Source of the DNA: Chlorobium sp.
Lineage (GTDB): Bacteria; Bacteroidota; Chlorobiia; Chlorobiales; Chlorobiaceae
NCBI GenBank assembly: GCA_028277225.1
Contig: JANQHB010000050.1
Location: 1-18,419, forward strand
DNA length: 18,419 bases
Reading direction: 5' to 3'
Part shown: piece by piece, positions 1 through 6,941 of the stretch
How positions within the stretch are numbered: position 1 is the first letter of the stretch
Layout: every line of letters starts with the position of its first letter
Made by a program: the position numbers and the translations under genes
Notes under the pieces: model-generated
Told to the model about the DNA's origin: nothing
The model's input: only the letters and a program-made list of their open reading frames with translations
The model's database searches: none

Positions 1-365
1 AAGTTTATCAAAGAAAATCTTTTATACTCTCTTTTTATAGAGATTATCCCTCATCTGCAGGGTGAGGGTGAAAAAAGATAAAGAACCGCATTTGTTGAAC
101 CCCTTCGGGATTGCCGGCCCCGTGAAATAAGACCAGATATTTCACAGGGCCACATCTGTTTCGTTACAGGAAACTTGCGGTAGATCACTACAGCGGCATT
201 TCCTGTGCCTTGCATCTGTGGCATGCTCGACAATCGCTCAAATTAGGTGTTATTTTTATAAACCCTGAATTTACAATATTTTTCTGATTAAACCAGCACT
301 ATCCTCACAATACAGTCATCTTCAAGCTGAACGCTGAAATCCCAAAAAGAGAACCGGATAAAGCC
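1..365. other. Non-coding leader region with several inverted repeats
   Basis: No convincing gene is seen here. The only open frame, on the minus strand at 51-233, has no recognisable motif and runs through the strongest hairpins. From left to right there are TCTCT/AGAGA (28-32/39-43), CCCTCA/TGAGGG (48-53/63-68), a 14-position stem with one mismatch (116-129/138-151), and ACAGGAAA/TTTCCTGT (166-173/199-206) enclosing GTAG/CTAC (180-183/188-191). From about 235 to 365 the sequence is AT-rich and probably contains the promoter of the gene starting at 366, but no clear -35/-10 pair stands out. Confidence 0.6.
116..151. repeat. Strong inverted repeat (13 of 14 positions paired)
   Basis: The left arm is GGCCCCGTGAAATA at 116-129 and the right arm is TATTTCACAGGGCC at 138-151, with an 8-base loop. 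Only one position (121 against 146) does not pair. No T-run follows on either strand, so it is not a typical intrinsic terminator. It could be a processed-RNA stem, a protein site or the remnant of a small repeat. Confidence 0.6.
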
Positions 366-1931
366 ATGTCAAATCTCGTCGAATCGCTCCAGAGACCATC
401 GGCATATCCACACCCTGTCGACGAGATACGTCTTGTAGAAACACATATTTCGTTTGTTTTTCTCACCGGACAGTACGCCTACAAGATCAAAAAGCCGGTC
501 AACCTCGGATTTCTTGATTTCTCGACGCTCGACAAAAGGGAATACTATTGTCGTGAAGAACTGCGCCTGAACCGGATTCTATGCAGTGAGCTCTATCTCG
601 ATATCATCCCTGTCACAAAACAGTCAGGGAACATGACCATCGGAGGAAAAGGCGATGTTATCGACTATGCCGTCCAGATGATCCAGTTTGACCGTCGGCT
701 CGAACTCGACACGCTGCTTGCAGCGGGAAAACTTACAGGGAAGCAGATCGATGAGATAAGCAGGACTGTTGCGGCGTTTCATGAAAACGCTCCTTCAGCC
801 GAACCGGAAAGCCCTTACGGGCTGCCCGAAGTCCTTATCAGGCCGATCCGGGACAATTTCAAAGAGTCGGAACGCCTGAGCAATAATCCTGAAGAAATCG
901 CCCGGATCGAGCAGGTGAGGAACTGGACGGAAAACGAGTTTGCAAGGCTTCAACCCATTTTCCTTTCAAGGAAAGCCGACGGCCGGATTCGTCAGTGCCA
1001 CGGGGATATGCACACCGGCAACATGGTTCTCTGGAAAGAAAAGGTCATGATTTTCGATTGTATCGAGTTCAATCCATTTCTCAGCACCATTGACGTCATC
1101 AGCGAAATTGCCTTTCTTGTAATGGATTTCGAACACAGTGGACACCCCGAACATGCCTGGAGATTCCTCAATGGCTATCTTTCCTGCACCGGTGACTATG
1201 AAAGTCTCGTACTTCTGAGGTTTTACAAAACCTACAGAGCCATGGTGCGGGCAAAAGTCACAGCAATACGCCTTCTTCAGGAAACAGATCCCGATGAAAA
1301 AAAAGCGACACGAACCGAACACAGATCATATGTCGAAACCGCTCTTGGCTCAACAACCCCTTCTGAAGCTTCGCTCTTTATAACCTGCGGCGTTTCCGGC
1401 AGCGGAAAAACCACCTTTGCCCGTGATCTCGCATCCCGGCTGCAGGCTGTCCACATCCGCTCCGATGTCGAAAGAAAAAGACTCTTCGGCCTCGGCCAGC
1501 TCACGAAAAGCAATCCGGAACTCAACCGGGAAATGTATTCCTCCGTCAGTTCAGAAGCCACCTATTCACGCTTGTATGACCTTGCATACCGGTGCCTCGA
1601 AAACAGCTACCCTGTCATTGTCGACGCAACCTTTCTGCATCAGGAAGAAAGAGCCCGCTTTGTTGCAATGGGCAAAGAGATCGGGGTTCCGACAGGCATT
1701 CTTTATTTTGAAGCACCGGAAACGCTGCTTATGGAACGTGTCAGAAACAGGCTGAAGAAAGGAAAGGATGCTTCTGAAGCCGATAACGATATTCTCCTTC
1801 GGCAAATAAGACAAATGCAGCCCCTGCAGGATTCCGAAAAAAACATATCGATCCTGATCGACACCTCAGAACATTCGGTTTACGCCTCGTCCATGGAAAA
1901 AGCGCTGGTTTTTGTCGGCAAAAACCTGTGA
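366..1931 (+). CDS. Fused APH-like kinase and P-loop ATP-binding (zeta-toxin/AAA-like) kinase domain protein
   Basis: The 521-residue product joins two phosphotransferase modules. Residues about 1-330 resemble the aminoglycoside/choline kinase-like family (COG2187), with the catalytic loop HGDMHTGN at 212-219 followed by a metal-binding FDCIEFNP segment. Residues about 335-521 resemble the P-loop kinases of COG0645, with a Walker A motif GVSGSGKTT at 342-350 and a VDATF strand further on. Proteins with this arrangement are widespread and usually annotated as bifunctional aminoglycoside phosphotransferase/ATP-binding protein. No substrate is established, and antibiotic resistance should not be assumed. 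The ATG at 366 is in context with the family N-terminus although no good Shine-Dalgarno precedes it. The stop lies 7 bases from the convergent VIT gene. It is probably cytoplasmic, with no signal peptide or membrane segment. Confidence 0.85.
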   Translation: MSNLVESLQRPSAYPHPVDEIRLVETHISFVFLTGQYAYKIKKPVNLGFLDFSTLDKREYYCREELRLNRILCSELYLDIIPVTKQSGNMTIGGKGDVIDYAVQMIQFDRRLELDTLLAAGKLTGKQIDEISRTVAAFHENAPSAEPESPYGLPEVLIRPIRDNFKESERLSNNPEEIARIEQVRNWTENEFARLQPIFLSRKADGRIRQCHGDMHTGNMVLWKEKVMIFDCIEFNPFLSTIDVISEIAFLVMDFEHSGHPEHAWRFLNGYLSCTGDYESLVLLRFYKTYRAMVRAKVTAIRLLQETDPDEKKATRTEHRSYVETALGSTTPSEASLFITCGVSGSGKTTFARDLASRLQAVHIRSDVERKRLFGLGQLTKSNPELNREMYSSVSSEATYSRLYDLAYRCLENSYPVIVDATFLHQEERARFVAMGKEIGVPTGILYFEAPETLLMERVRNRLKKGKDASEADNDILLRQIRQMQPLQDSEKNISILIDTSEHSVYASSMEKALVFVGKNL

Positions 1932-1951
1932 GATCGAATTATCCCTCGATC
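1932..1951. terminator. Small hairpin between convergent genes, possible weak bidirectional terminator
   Basis: GATCGA (1932-1937) and TCGATC (1946-1951) are perfect inverted copies with an 8-base AT-rich loop. The hairpin starts right after the stop of the kinase fusion gene and covers the last codons of the convergent VIT gene. There is no proper T-run, so termination is only a suggestion from position. Confidence 0.25.
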
Positions 1952-2814
1952 CCGAAGACGATCCTGACAACCATACCGGCAAGAAAACTCAGAATCGCCA
2001 CACCCAGACTCAAACCGGCCATTTCCAGAAACCTGCTCCGGAACGGAAGATCCCTGGCCACGGATATGTAGAAATTGAAAAACGCTATGATGACAATGGA
2101 AGCTGCAAACGCTGTACCCAGGGCAACATAGAGTGACGGGATGACAAGGTAAGGTGTAATGAGAACCACAACCGTCAGGATATAGGCAATTCCCGTATAG
2201 AAAGCCGCCCTGAACGGACTTTTCGTACCCCCTTCGTTTTTCGTTGAAAGGTATTCTGAAGCAGCCATGGACATTGCCGCTGCAAACCCCGTGATGATCC
2301 CCGTCAAAGCGACAAACCTTGAATCCTGAAGAGCAAAGGTCAGGCCCGCCAGCACTCCCATGAGTTCGACAAGAGCGTCATTGAGGCCCAGAACGACAGA
2401 ACCGGTATATTTGAGACGCTCCTCTTCGAGCAGATCGATAAGCGCCTGTTCATGCTCCTCCTCATCGCTGATGATCCCCTGAAGCTCGCTGAAAGAAGTC
2501 GTAAGCGTACTATATACATTGCCTGCTTTCTTCTCGGCTTTCTCCATAAGTTTGAGACCGAACGTCAGGCCGAACAGTGAACTGATGACAGTAAAAAACC
2601 AGATTTTCATATGGCTTGGCCTGACATCCTTTCCGGTGTATGATTTGAAAACATTGTAATGACGCAGCTCATCATCGGCAATCTGGGAAAGAACCCTCCT
2701 GTTTTTCACGCCTTTGACAACGGTCGAGAGCTTTTTATAGATATAGTGTTCAGTCAGCTCGCTTCGCTGTAGAGGCAGAATGTGGCCCGTTTTGAGATGC
2801 TGATGGTTTTTCAC
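1939..2814 (-). CDS. Ferritin-like/VIT1 (CCC1) fusion membrane protein, probable iron or manganese transporter
   Basis: The 291-residue protein has an N-terminal ferritin-like (rubrerythrin-type) helical domain, about residues 15-130, with likely di-metal ligands: E19/E22, an E-x-x-H at E49-H52 (DDELRH) and a second at E118-H121 (DEEEHE). A VIT1/CCC1 domain follows with about five membrane segments near 141-161, 167-187, 203-225, 228-250 and 266-288, including the family signature GLNDALVEL. In the related MbfA group this layout exports Fe2+ and limits iron stress. That role is inferred here. The start is a GTG at 2814. It is preferred because the first metal ligands lie near residue 20, upstream of the first internal ATG. 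It is 38 bases downstream of htpG on the same strand, so read-through from htpG is plausible. Confidence 0.85.
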   Translation of the reverse strand: MKNHQHLKTGHILPLQRSELTEHYIYKKLSTVVKGVKNRRVLSQIADDELRHYNVFKSYTGKDVRPSHMKIWFFTVISSLFGLTFGLKLMEKAEKKAGNVYSTLTTSFSELQGIISDEEEHEQALIDLLEEERLKYTGSVVLGLNDALVELMGVLAGLTFALQDSRFVALTGIITGFAAAMSMAASEYLSTKNEGGTKSPFRAAFYTGIAYILTVVVLITPYLVIPSLYVALGTAFAASIVIIAFFNFYISVARDLPFRSRFLEMAGLSLGVAILSFLAGMVVRIVFGIEG

Positions 2815-2842
2815 TGGTCAGAATTGGTTATAGCATGAATAG

Positions 2843-2862
2843 AAAAAGCCGTTCAGCTTTTT
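2843..2862 (-). terminator. Short hairpin overlapping the htpG stop codon
   Basis: AAAAAGC (2843-2849) and GCTTTTT (2856-2862) form a 7-bp stem with a 6-base loop that contains the htpG stop codon. On the minus strand the stem ends in five T residues, giving a weak terminator-like shape. Most of the stem is A-T, so it would probably only attenuate transcription into the VIT gene. Confidence 0.35.
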
Positions 2863-4742
2863 GCCTGTTTTGTCGCGACTTCCATAATATCGTTCATACG
2901 GCTTATATATTCTGCCGTGCCCTCAAGGCTGCCTTCGAGCAGGAGCGCCCCCTCATAGAGGTGATTCATTATCGTGCGGATTAACGGATTGTTTTCGTCA
3001 AGCATGCAGAGACTGGCGAGGTTCCTGACGACAGCATGTGACGGATTGACCTCGAGTACCTTTTTCCCCCCGGGAGCATCGGCCTGCTTCATCATCCTGA
3101 GCATTTTCTCGATCTGGGGATCCACGGCATCCTTGCCGCTCACCAGGGTAACCGGGGAACTGACCAGACGGCGGGACTCCACGACATCCTCCACTCTTTC
3201 GCCAAGCGTCTCTTTGAAAATTCTCAGAACCGTCCCGATCATGGCTTCACTGAGCGACTCTGCTTCCCCGGCCTCTTCTGCCTTGAAGTCGATATCGGCT
3301 TTCTCGACCGATTTGAGTGGCTTTTTGTCGTACTCATTGATTGACGGTATCACAAAAACATCGACAGGATCAGTCAGCAGAAGTACCTCTATCCCCTTTT
3401 TCCGGAAATATTCCAGGTTGGGATTCGACAGCATCTGCTCCCTGCTGTCTCCTGAAAGGTAATAGATCTCGTTCTGGTCCTCTGCCATTCGACCGACATA
3501 CTCTTTGAGCGTGACATAGTCTCCTTCATCTGTTGCTGTACTGACAAACCGCAACAGTTCAATCAGCTTCTCGCGGTTCGTAAAATCGGTATTGAGCCCG
3601 ATTTTCACAACAGGACCGAATGCCTTGTAGAACTGACGGAATTTTTCCGGCTGCTCTGTTGCAAGAGACTCGAACCATGCGATGATTTTCGTCGTGAGAA
3701 TCTGGCGGATTTTAGCCATGACCGGGCTGTTCTGCACAACCTCTCGAGAAACGTTCAGAGGGAGATCCTCTGTCTCAACAACACCTTTGACAAACCGCAG
3801 ATATTCAGGAAGAAGGTCCTTGCATTCGTGCTGTATCATAACCTTGCGGACATAGAGCTGCGGTCCGTGATTTTCGAGCGCCCCCTGCTGGTAGAGAAGA
3901 TCCATGGGAGCTTCCCTGGGAAGAAAAAGCAATGCCTTGAAGTTTACCACCCCTTCGAGGGAAAGATGAAGGTAATCGAGCGGTTCCTGGTAATCCACAG
4001 CAATGAACTTGTAGAACTCGTTGACCTCTTCCTCTTTGAGTTCGCTTTTGGCTCTCTGCCAGAGCGCCGTCACGCTGTTGACTTTCTTGTTATCGAGGTA
4101 AATAGGGAAATCGACAAAATTGGAGTACTTCCGGATAATGTTCTCGACCCGATATGCTTCGGCAAACTCCTTTGCATCCTCCTTGAGGGTGAATGAGATG
4201 GTGGTCCCCCGTTTTTCACGATCGGTTTTCTCAATCGTATAGGATCCCTCTCCGCTGGATTTCCATCGGCACCCTGCGGCATTCTCTGCCTTGGTTTCTA
4301 CCGTGACTTCGTCGGTCACCATAAAGACGGAATAAAAACCGACACCGAACTGCCCGATCAGGTTGGCATCGATCCCGCCATTTTCGTCCTGCTCGGCTTT
4401 CAATGTCTGAAGGAAACCGAGCGTACCCGATTTGGCTACCGTACCGAGATTGGCAATAAGCTCCTCTTCGCTCATACCCGTCCCGTTATCCTCGATAACA
4501 ACCGTACGCTCCTTTTCATCGAGAGCGATCGTTATTTTCAGCTCTTCTCCTTCTTCAAGAGCGCTGTTATCTGTAAGCTGGCCGAATCGAACCTTGCTCA
4601 ATGCATCGGATGCATTGGATATCAATTCCCTGAGAAAAATCTCCGGATGCGTATACAGCGAATGAACGATAAGGTTCAAAAGCTGTTTCATTTCCGCCTT
4701 GTATTCAAACTCCTGTATTCCGTTTTGCTTGTTCTCGCTCAT
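2853..4742 (-). CDS. htpG: Molecular chaperone HtpG (bacterial Hsp90)
   Basis: The 629-residue product is full length for HtpG (E. coli 624). It is a cytoplasmic ATP-dependent homodimeric chaperone. The N-terminal GHKL ATPase domain shows its conserved blocks: ELISNASDA at 39-47, DNGTGM at 85-90, GTVAKSGT at 100-107 and the ATP-lid GQFGVGFYS at 130-138. The middle domain carries the conserved SREVVQNSP segment, and the C-terminal dimerisation region ends in a helix near MNDIMEVA. The ATG at 4742 has no strong Shine-Dalgarno. kdsC lies upstream on the same strand with a 163-base gap that contains a possible promoter, and the VIT gene follows. No HrcA-type CIRCE element is seen. Confidence 0.97.
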   Translation of the reverse strand: MSENKQNGIQEFEYKAEMKQLLNLIVHSLYTHPEIFLRELISNASDALSKVRFGQLTDNSALEEGEELKITIALDEKERTVVIEDNGTGMSEEELIANLGTVAKSGTLGFLQTLKAEQDENGGIDANLIGQFGVGFYSVFMVTDEVTVETKAENAAGCRWKSSGEGSYTIEKTDREKRGTTISFTLKEDAKEFAEAYRVENIIRKYSNFVDFPIYLDNKKVNSVTALWQRAKSELKEEEVNEFYKFIAVDYQEPLDYLHLSLEGVVNFKALLFLPREAPMDLLYQQGALENHGPQLYVRKVMIQHECKDLLPEYLRFVKGVVETEDLPLNVSREVVQNSPVMAKIRQILTTKIIAWFESLATEQPEKFRQFYKAFGPVVKIGLNTDFTNREKLIELLRFVSTATDEGDYVTLKEYVGRMAEDQNEIYYLSGDSREQMLSNPNLEYFRKKGIEVLLLTDPVDVFVIPSINEYDKKPLKSVEKADIDFKAEEAGEAESLSEAMIGTVLRIFKETLGERVEDVVESRRLVSSPVTLVSGKDAVDPQIEKMLRMMKQADAPGGKKVLEVNPSHAVVRNLASLCMLDENNPLIRTIMNHLYEGALLLEGSLEGTAEYISRMNDIMEVATKQAKS

Positions 4743-4769
4743 TACGTTATTTCGATTATCAGTTATTCA

Positions 4770-4798
4770 ATATTACCGGTTGTTCTTTCATTGGCCAA
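4770..4798 (-). promoter_or_regulatory. Possible htpG promoter with overlapping inverted repeat
   Basis: On the minus strand TTGGCC (4793-4798) and TAATAT (4770-4775) are separated by 17 bases and would give a leader of about 20 bases before the htpG ATG. Each hexamer matches the sigma70 consensus at four of six positions. An inverted repeat TGGCC/GGCCA (4792-4796/4804-4808) overlaps the -35 box and could be an operator. It is a visual match only. Confidence 0.35.
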
Positions 4799-4905
4799 TC
4801 ATCGGCCAGCTACCGTGCAGGCATTGAAAATGTCGCTAAAATTAACAGAGGAAAGGCAATCTACCAAACAACCGCACTCACCATTTTTTTGCTCCCGATG
4901 TTTAT

Positions 4906-5433
4906 TCATGCCTTTGCAGAGCTCTTCAGGGCAAGAAGCATTTCAGCATACTCCCTGAAAGCACCATTGCCGCCAGGAGCCCTGCAGATATAATGAACAA
5001 CAGGACGAACGAAATCCGTAGCATCTCCGGGACATGCCGTAAGCCCGAAATCCGAGATATGACGCATTATTTCGACATCATTGACATCATCACCGATATA
5101 GGCAACTTCATCTGTACGCAGTCCTGTTTCCAGAAGAATCTCATCGAACTTCTCTCTTTTGTCCTTGATACCGAGATACAGATGCTCCACACCCAGCTTT
5201 TCCGCCCTTCTGACAAGACTCGGTGAAGTCTCGCCGGTTATGATCCCGGTCAGGATCCCTGCTGCAAGAAGCCGTTCTACAGCCATACCGTCCCTTATCG
5301 AATAGCGCTTGAAGGCCTCGCCCCGGTCTGAATAGTAGACACCGTTATCGGTCATGACACCATCATTGTCCGAAAGTACAAGCCTGATGTTTTTTGCACG
5401 TCTCTTATGTTCATCATGTGAGAGTTCAATCAT
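4906..5433 (-). CDS. kdsC: HAD-IIIA phosphatase, 3-deoxy-D-manno-octulosonate-8-phosphate phosphatase (KdsC/YrbI)
   Basis: The product (175 residues from the ATG at 5433) has the size of KdsC and no cap domain, as expected for the tetrameric class C0 enzymes. Motif I is SDNDGVMTD with catalytic D22 and D24, motif II is the T of ITGE near 66, and motif IV is GDDVND at 114-119. The C-terminal APGGNGAFRE segment is typical of KdsC. The reaction is removal of phosphate from KDO-8-P to give KDO for lipid A/LPS. The frame is open up to a TTG at 5445, but the ATG at 5433 is chosen because it is a better start codon and a GGTGG lies a few bases upstream. A YrbI-like phosphatase acting on another nonulosonate is the main alternative. 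Confidence 0.88.
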   Translation of the reverse strand: MIELSHDEHKRRAKNIRLVLSDNDGVMTDNGVYYSDRGEAFKRYSIRDGMAVERLLAAGILTGIITGETSPSLVRRAEKLGVEHLYLGIKDKREKFDEILLETGLRTDEVAYIGDDVNDVEIMRHISDFGLTACPGDATDFVRPVVHYICRAPGGNGAFREYAEMLLALKSSAKA

Positions 5434-5539
5434 CTCAACCACCAATTCAGTAACTGTTTACTTTAAAAAAGAAAAACAAAACCCCTGCAATCGCCCCGGA
5501 CACCGCGCTGACAAACGCCTGCAACCCGTCCCCCAAAAA

Positions 5540-5568
5540 GTTATCAACATTCTGTCAACATTTATCAA
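5540..5568 (-). promoter_or_regulatory. Possible kdsC promoter overlapping the DnaA-like boxes
   Basis: On the minus strand TTGATA (5563-5568) and GATAAC (5540-5545) are 17 bases apart. Both are formed from bases of the two TTATCAACA sites, so a protein binding those sites would compete with RNA polymerase. The kdsC leader would be about 100 bases long. The -10 match is only moderate. Confidence 0.25.
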
Positions 5569-5631
5569 CAGTCTTGTGCAGGAAATACAACGAAAGGAAC
5601 GAAGACTTTTTTCAACAAGTTCTGTGAATAG
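5541..5631. promoter_or_regulatory. Cluster of DnaA-box-like nonamers
   Basis: Two identical TTATCAACA sites (5541-5549, 5562-5570) flank a relaxed copy CTGTCAACA (5552-5560). All three have the same orientation with starts 11 and 10 bases apart, about one helical turn. A further copy TTTTCAACA is at 5609-5617 and a reverse-strand relaxed copy at 5623-5631. Beyond the cluster, TTCTCAACA (5753-5761) and GTCTCAACA (5717-5725) match at 8 and 7 of 9 positions. The E. coli DnaA box is TTATCCACA, so TTATCAACA differs at one position. Binding by DnaA is inferred. Confidence 0.5.
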
Positions 5632-5739
5632 AAACACGAGCATTACTGCTATTAATATAATGACTTAACAGAGCACTGCCAATTCATGGCACCATTCTTG
5701 CAAAAGTAAACCAGTTGTCTCAACATCGAACAAATTCTT

Positions 5740-5824
5740 CCCTGTCTACAGGTTCTCAACACTCTTGCCCTTCATGAACGCAAAAAAATCAGCCCAATAT
5801 TCATCAGGCAACCTGTAGATAGGG
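5740..5824 (+). repeat. 15-bp long-range inverted repeat (structured RNA or cruciform candidate)
   Basis: CCCTGTCTACAGGTT (5740-5754) is the reverse complement of 5810-5824 at 14 of 15 positions, with 55 bases between the arms. The single difference gives a G-U pair in a plus-strand transcript but a C-A mismatch in a minus-strand transcript. The loop contains further small complementarities: TTGCC 5765-5769 with GGCAA 5807-5811, and the palindrome TTCATGAA 5771-5778. It could be part of a small RNA, the modD leader or an origin structure. Confidence 0.45.
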
Positions 5825-5994
5825 GCTATTAACGATTGTTAACGAATAATCGCTTCATATTATTTCATTTTCCGGCAATCTTACGTCCTGAGAAAAAATA
5901 CACTCAAGACAAATCATGCTTTATTCCGTCCATGGTTTACGGCGCCATTATACGGATCTTGTCGCTATATTGAACATATTCGTCACAATCCATA

Positions 5995-6867
5995 TTGGAG
6001 AACAGAAAACCGTTTCTTGTGCACTATTCATTGACCCAGATGGAAATCGCCGCTCTTCTCAGGGAAGACGTGCCGTATATGGACCTGACAAGTTCAGTCC
6101 TTGACTTCGATCCTGCGGACTCGGAAATACAGTTCCGTCCGAAAGAACCACTCACGGTCTGCTGCAGTGAAGAAGCATCTGCCGTTTTTGACCTCCTTGG
6201 CGCAGAAACAACGATACACGCTGCAAGCGGAAGCCATGTTGATCCAGAGAGTCCTGTCCTGTCTGCAAGAGGTACCCCGGAGCAGCTTCATAAGGGCTGG
6301 AAAGCGGCACAAAATCTTCTGGAACATTTCTCGGCTATAGCCACAAGAACAACTTCGATGGTTGAACACGCCGTCGGCGCCAGAAAAAACATCGAGGTAT
6401 GCGGCACAAGGAAACATCTGCCGGGCACAAAACAGCTCTCTCTCAAAGCACTTTGTGCAGGCGGCGGATTCCCGCACCGCCTCGGACTGTCTGACTCGAT
6501 ACTGATCTTTTCGAATCACTATGATCTGCTGGGGGGACTGAAGACGTTATGCGGCATGCTGCCGCAGATAAGAAAACGATGTCCTGAAAAAAAAGTGACC
6601 GTCGAGGTCGAAAGTGTTGGCGATGCCCTTATGGTGGCCGAAGCGGGAACAGACATCATTCAACTCGACAAACTCCCGCCCTCTTCGGTTCATGAGGTAT
6701 CAACAACGCTCAAGAGCAAAAACCTGGGAACGATCATTGCCGCAGCCGGAGGAATTAACGCAGACAATGCGGCTGACTATGCTGAAGCGGGAGCTGACGT
6801 ACTTGTCAGCTCCTGGATGTATTCCGGCAGACCTTCAGATTACAGGGTCACCATCAGAAAAACCTGA
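5995..6867 (+). CDS. modD: ModD, quinolinate phosphoribosyltransferase-like protein linked to molybdenum transport
   Basis: The 290-residue protein belongs to the NadC-like type II phosphoribosyltransferase fold. It reads as ModD rather than NadC because the active-site block is TRKHLPGTK (138-146) followed by PHRLGLSD (160-167) and ILIFSNH. NadC instead has a TRKT-type block and a lysine before the NH. The C-terminal barrel shows EVESVGDA, IIQLDKLP and AAAGGIN, the usual phosphate-binding end. ModD is found with molybdate transporters, but its reaction is not settled. Here it stands alone with no modABC beside it. The start is uncertain: the frame opens with TTG at 5995, while a GTG at 6019 gives 282 residues and aligns better with the family N-terminus. 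Neither has a good Shine-Dalgarno. Confidence 0.82.
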   Translation: MENRKPFLVHYSLTQMEIAALLREDVPYMDLTSSVLDFDPADSEIQFRPKEPLTVCCSEEASAVFDLLGAETTIHAASGSHVDPESPVLSARGTPEQLHKGWKAAQNLLEHFSAIATRTTSMVEHAVGARKNIEVCGTRKHLPGTKQLSLKALCAGGGFPHRLGLSDSILIFSNHYDLLGGLKTLCGMLPQIRKRCPEKKVTVEVESVGDALMVAEAGTDIIQLDKLPPSSVHEVSTTLKSKNLGTIIAAAGGINADNAADYAEAGADVLVSSWMYSGRPSDYRVTIRKT

Positions 6868-6873
6868 GCCACA

Positions 6874-6912
6874 TAAAAAACCTGCCCCACTTTTTGCGAT
6901 ACAGGACAGGTT
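6874..6912 (-). terminator. Intrinsic terminator of the nrdDG operon
   Basis: On the minus strand the arms AACCTGTCC and its partner (6879-6887/6904-6912, one mismatch) form a hairpin that is followed at once by a run of six T residues (plus-strand A run 6875-6880). It lies about 30 bases beyond the nrdG stop, between the convergent nrdG and modD genes. On the plus strand no T-run follows the hairpin, so it should mainly stop leftward transcription. Confidence 0.65.
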
Positions 6913-6941
6913 GAACGGAGAAAAAAACAACAAACACTACA

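Larger units (their letters stand above)
5446..5994. other. Divergent 549-bp intergenic region: DnaA-box-like cluster, long-range stem, AT-rich stretches
   Basis: The gap separates leftward kdsC from rightward modD and has no credible coding sequence; the small open frames in it lack any motif. Its content from left to right is: a purine-rich stretch (5461-5485), a cluster of TTATCAACA-type nonamers (5541-5631), an AT-rich tract around 5641-5670, a TGCCA/TGGCA hairpin (5677-5681/5687-5691), a 15-bp long-range inverted repeat (5740-5754/5810-5824), two TTAACGA copies 10 bp apart (5829-5835, 5839-5845) and another AT-rich tract (5846-5875). This makeup fits a replication origin or a heavily regulated divergent promoter region. 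Neither can be proved from this window. Confidence 0.6.

Noticed and set aside
51..233. 60-codon open frame on the minus strand near the window start
   Set aside because: It has no recognisable motif, no ribosome site and runs through two strong hairpins, so it looks like a chance frame.
366..1931. Antibiotic-resistance aminoglycoside phosphotransferase
   Set aside because: Only the general kinase catalytic loop is shared; the fused COG2187/COG0645-type protein has no established link to resistance.
4743..4905. CIRCE heat-shock operator upstream of htpG
   Set aside because: A GAGTGC-like string is present on the minus strand, but its paired TTAGCACTC half is missing.
5458..5643. 61-codon minus-strand frame upstream of kdsC
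   Set aside because: It overlaps the DnaA-like boxes, has no family features and is better explained as chance.
5995..6867. NadC (quinolinate phosphoribosyltransferase)
   Set aside because: The TRKHLPGTK and PHRLGLSD...FSNH blocks fit ModD; NadC normally has a TRKT-type block and a lysine before NH.
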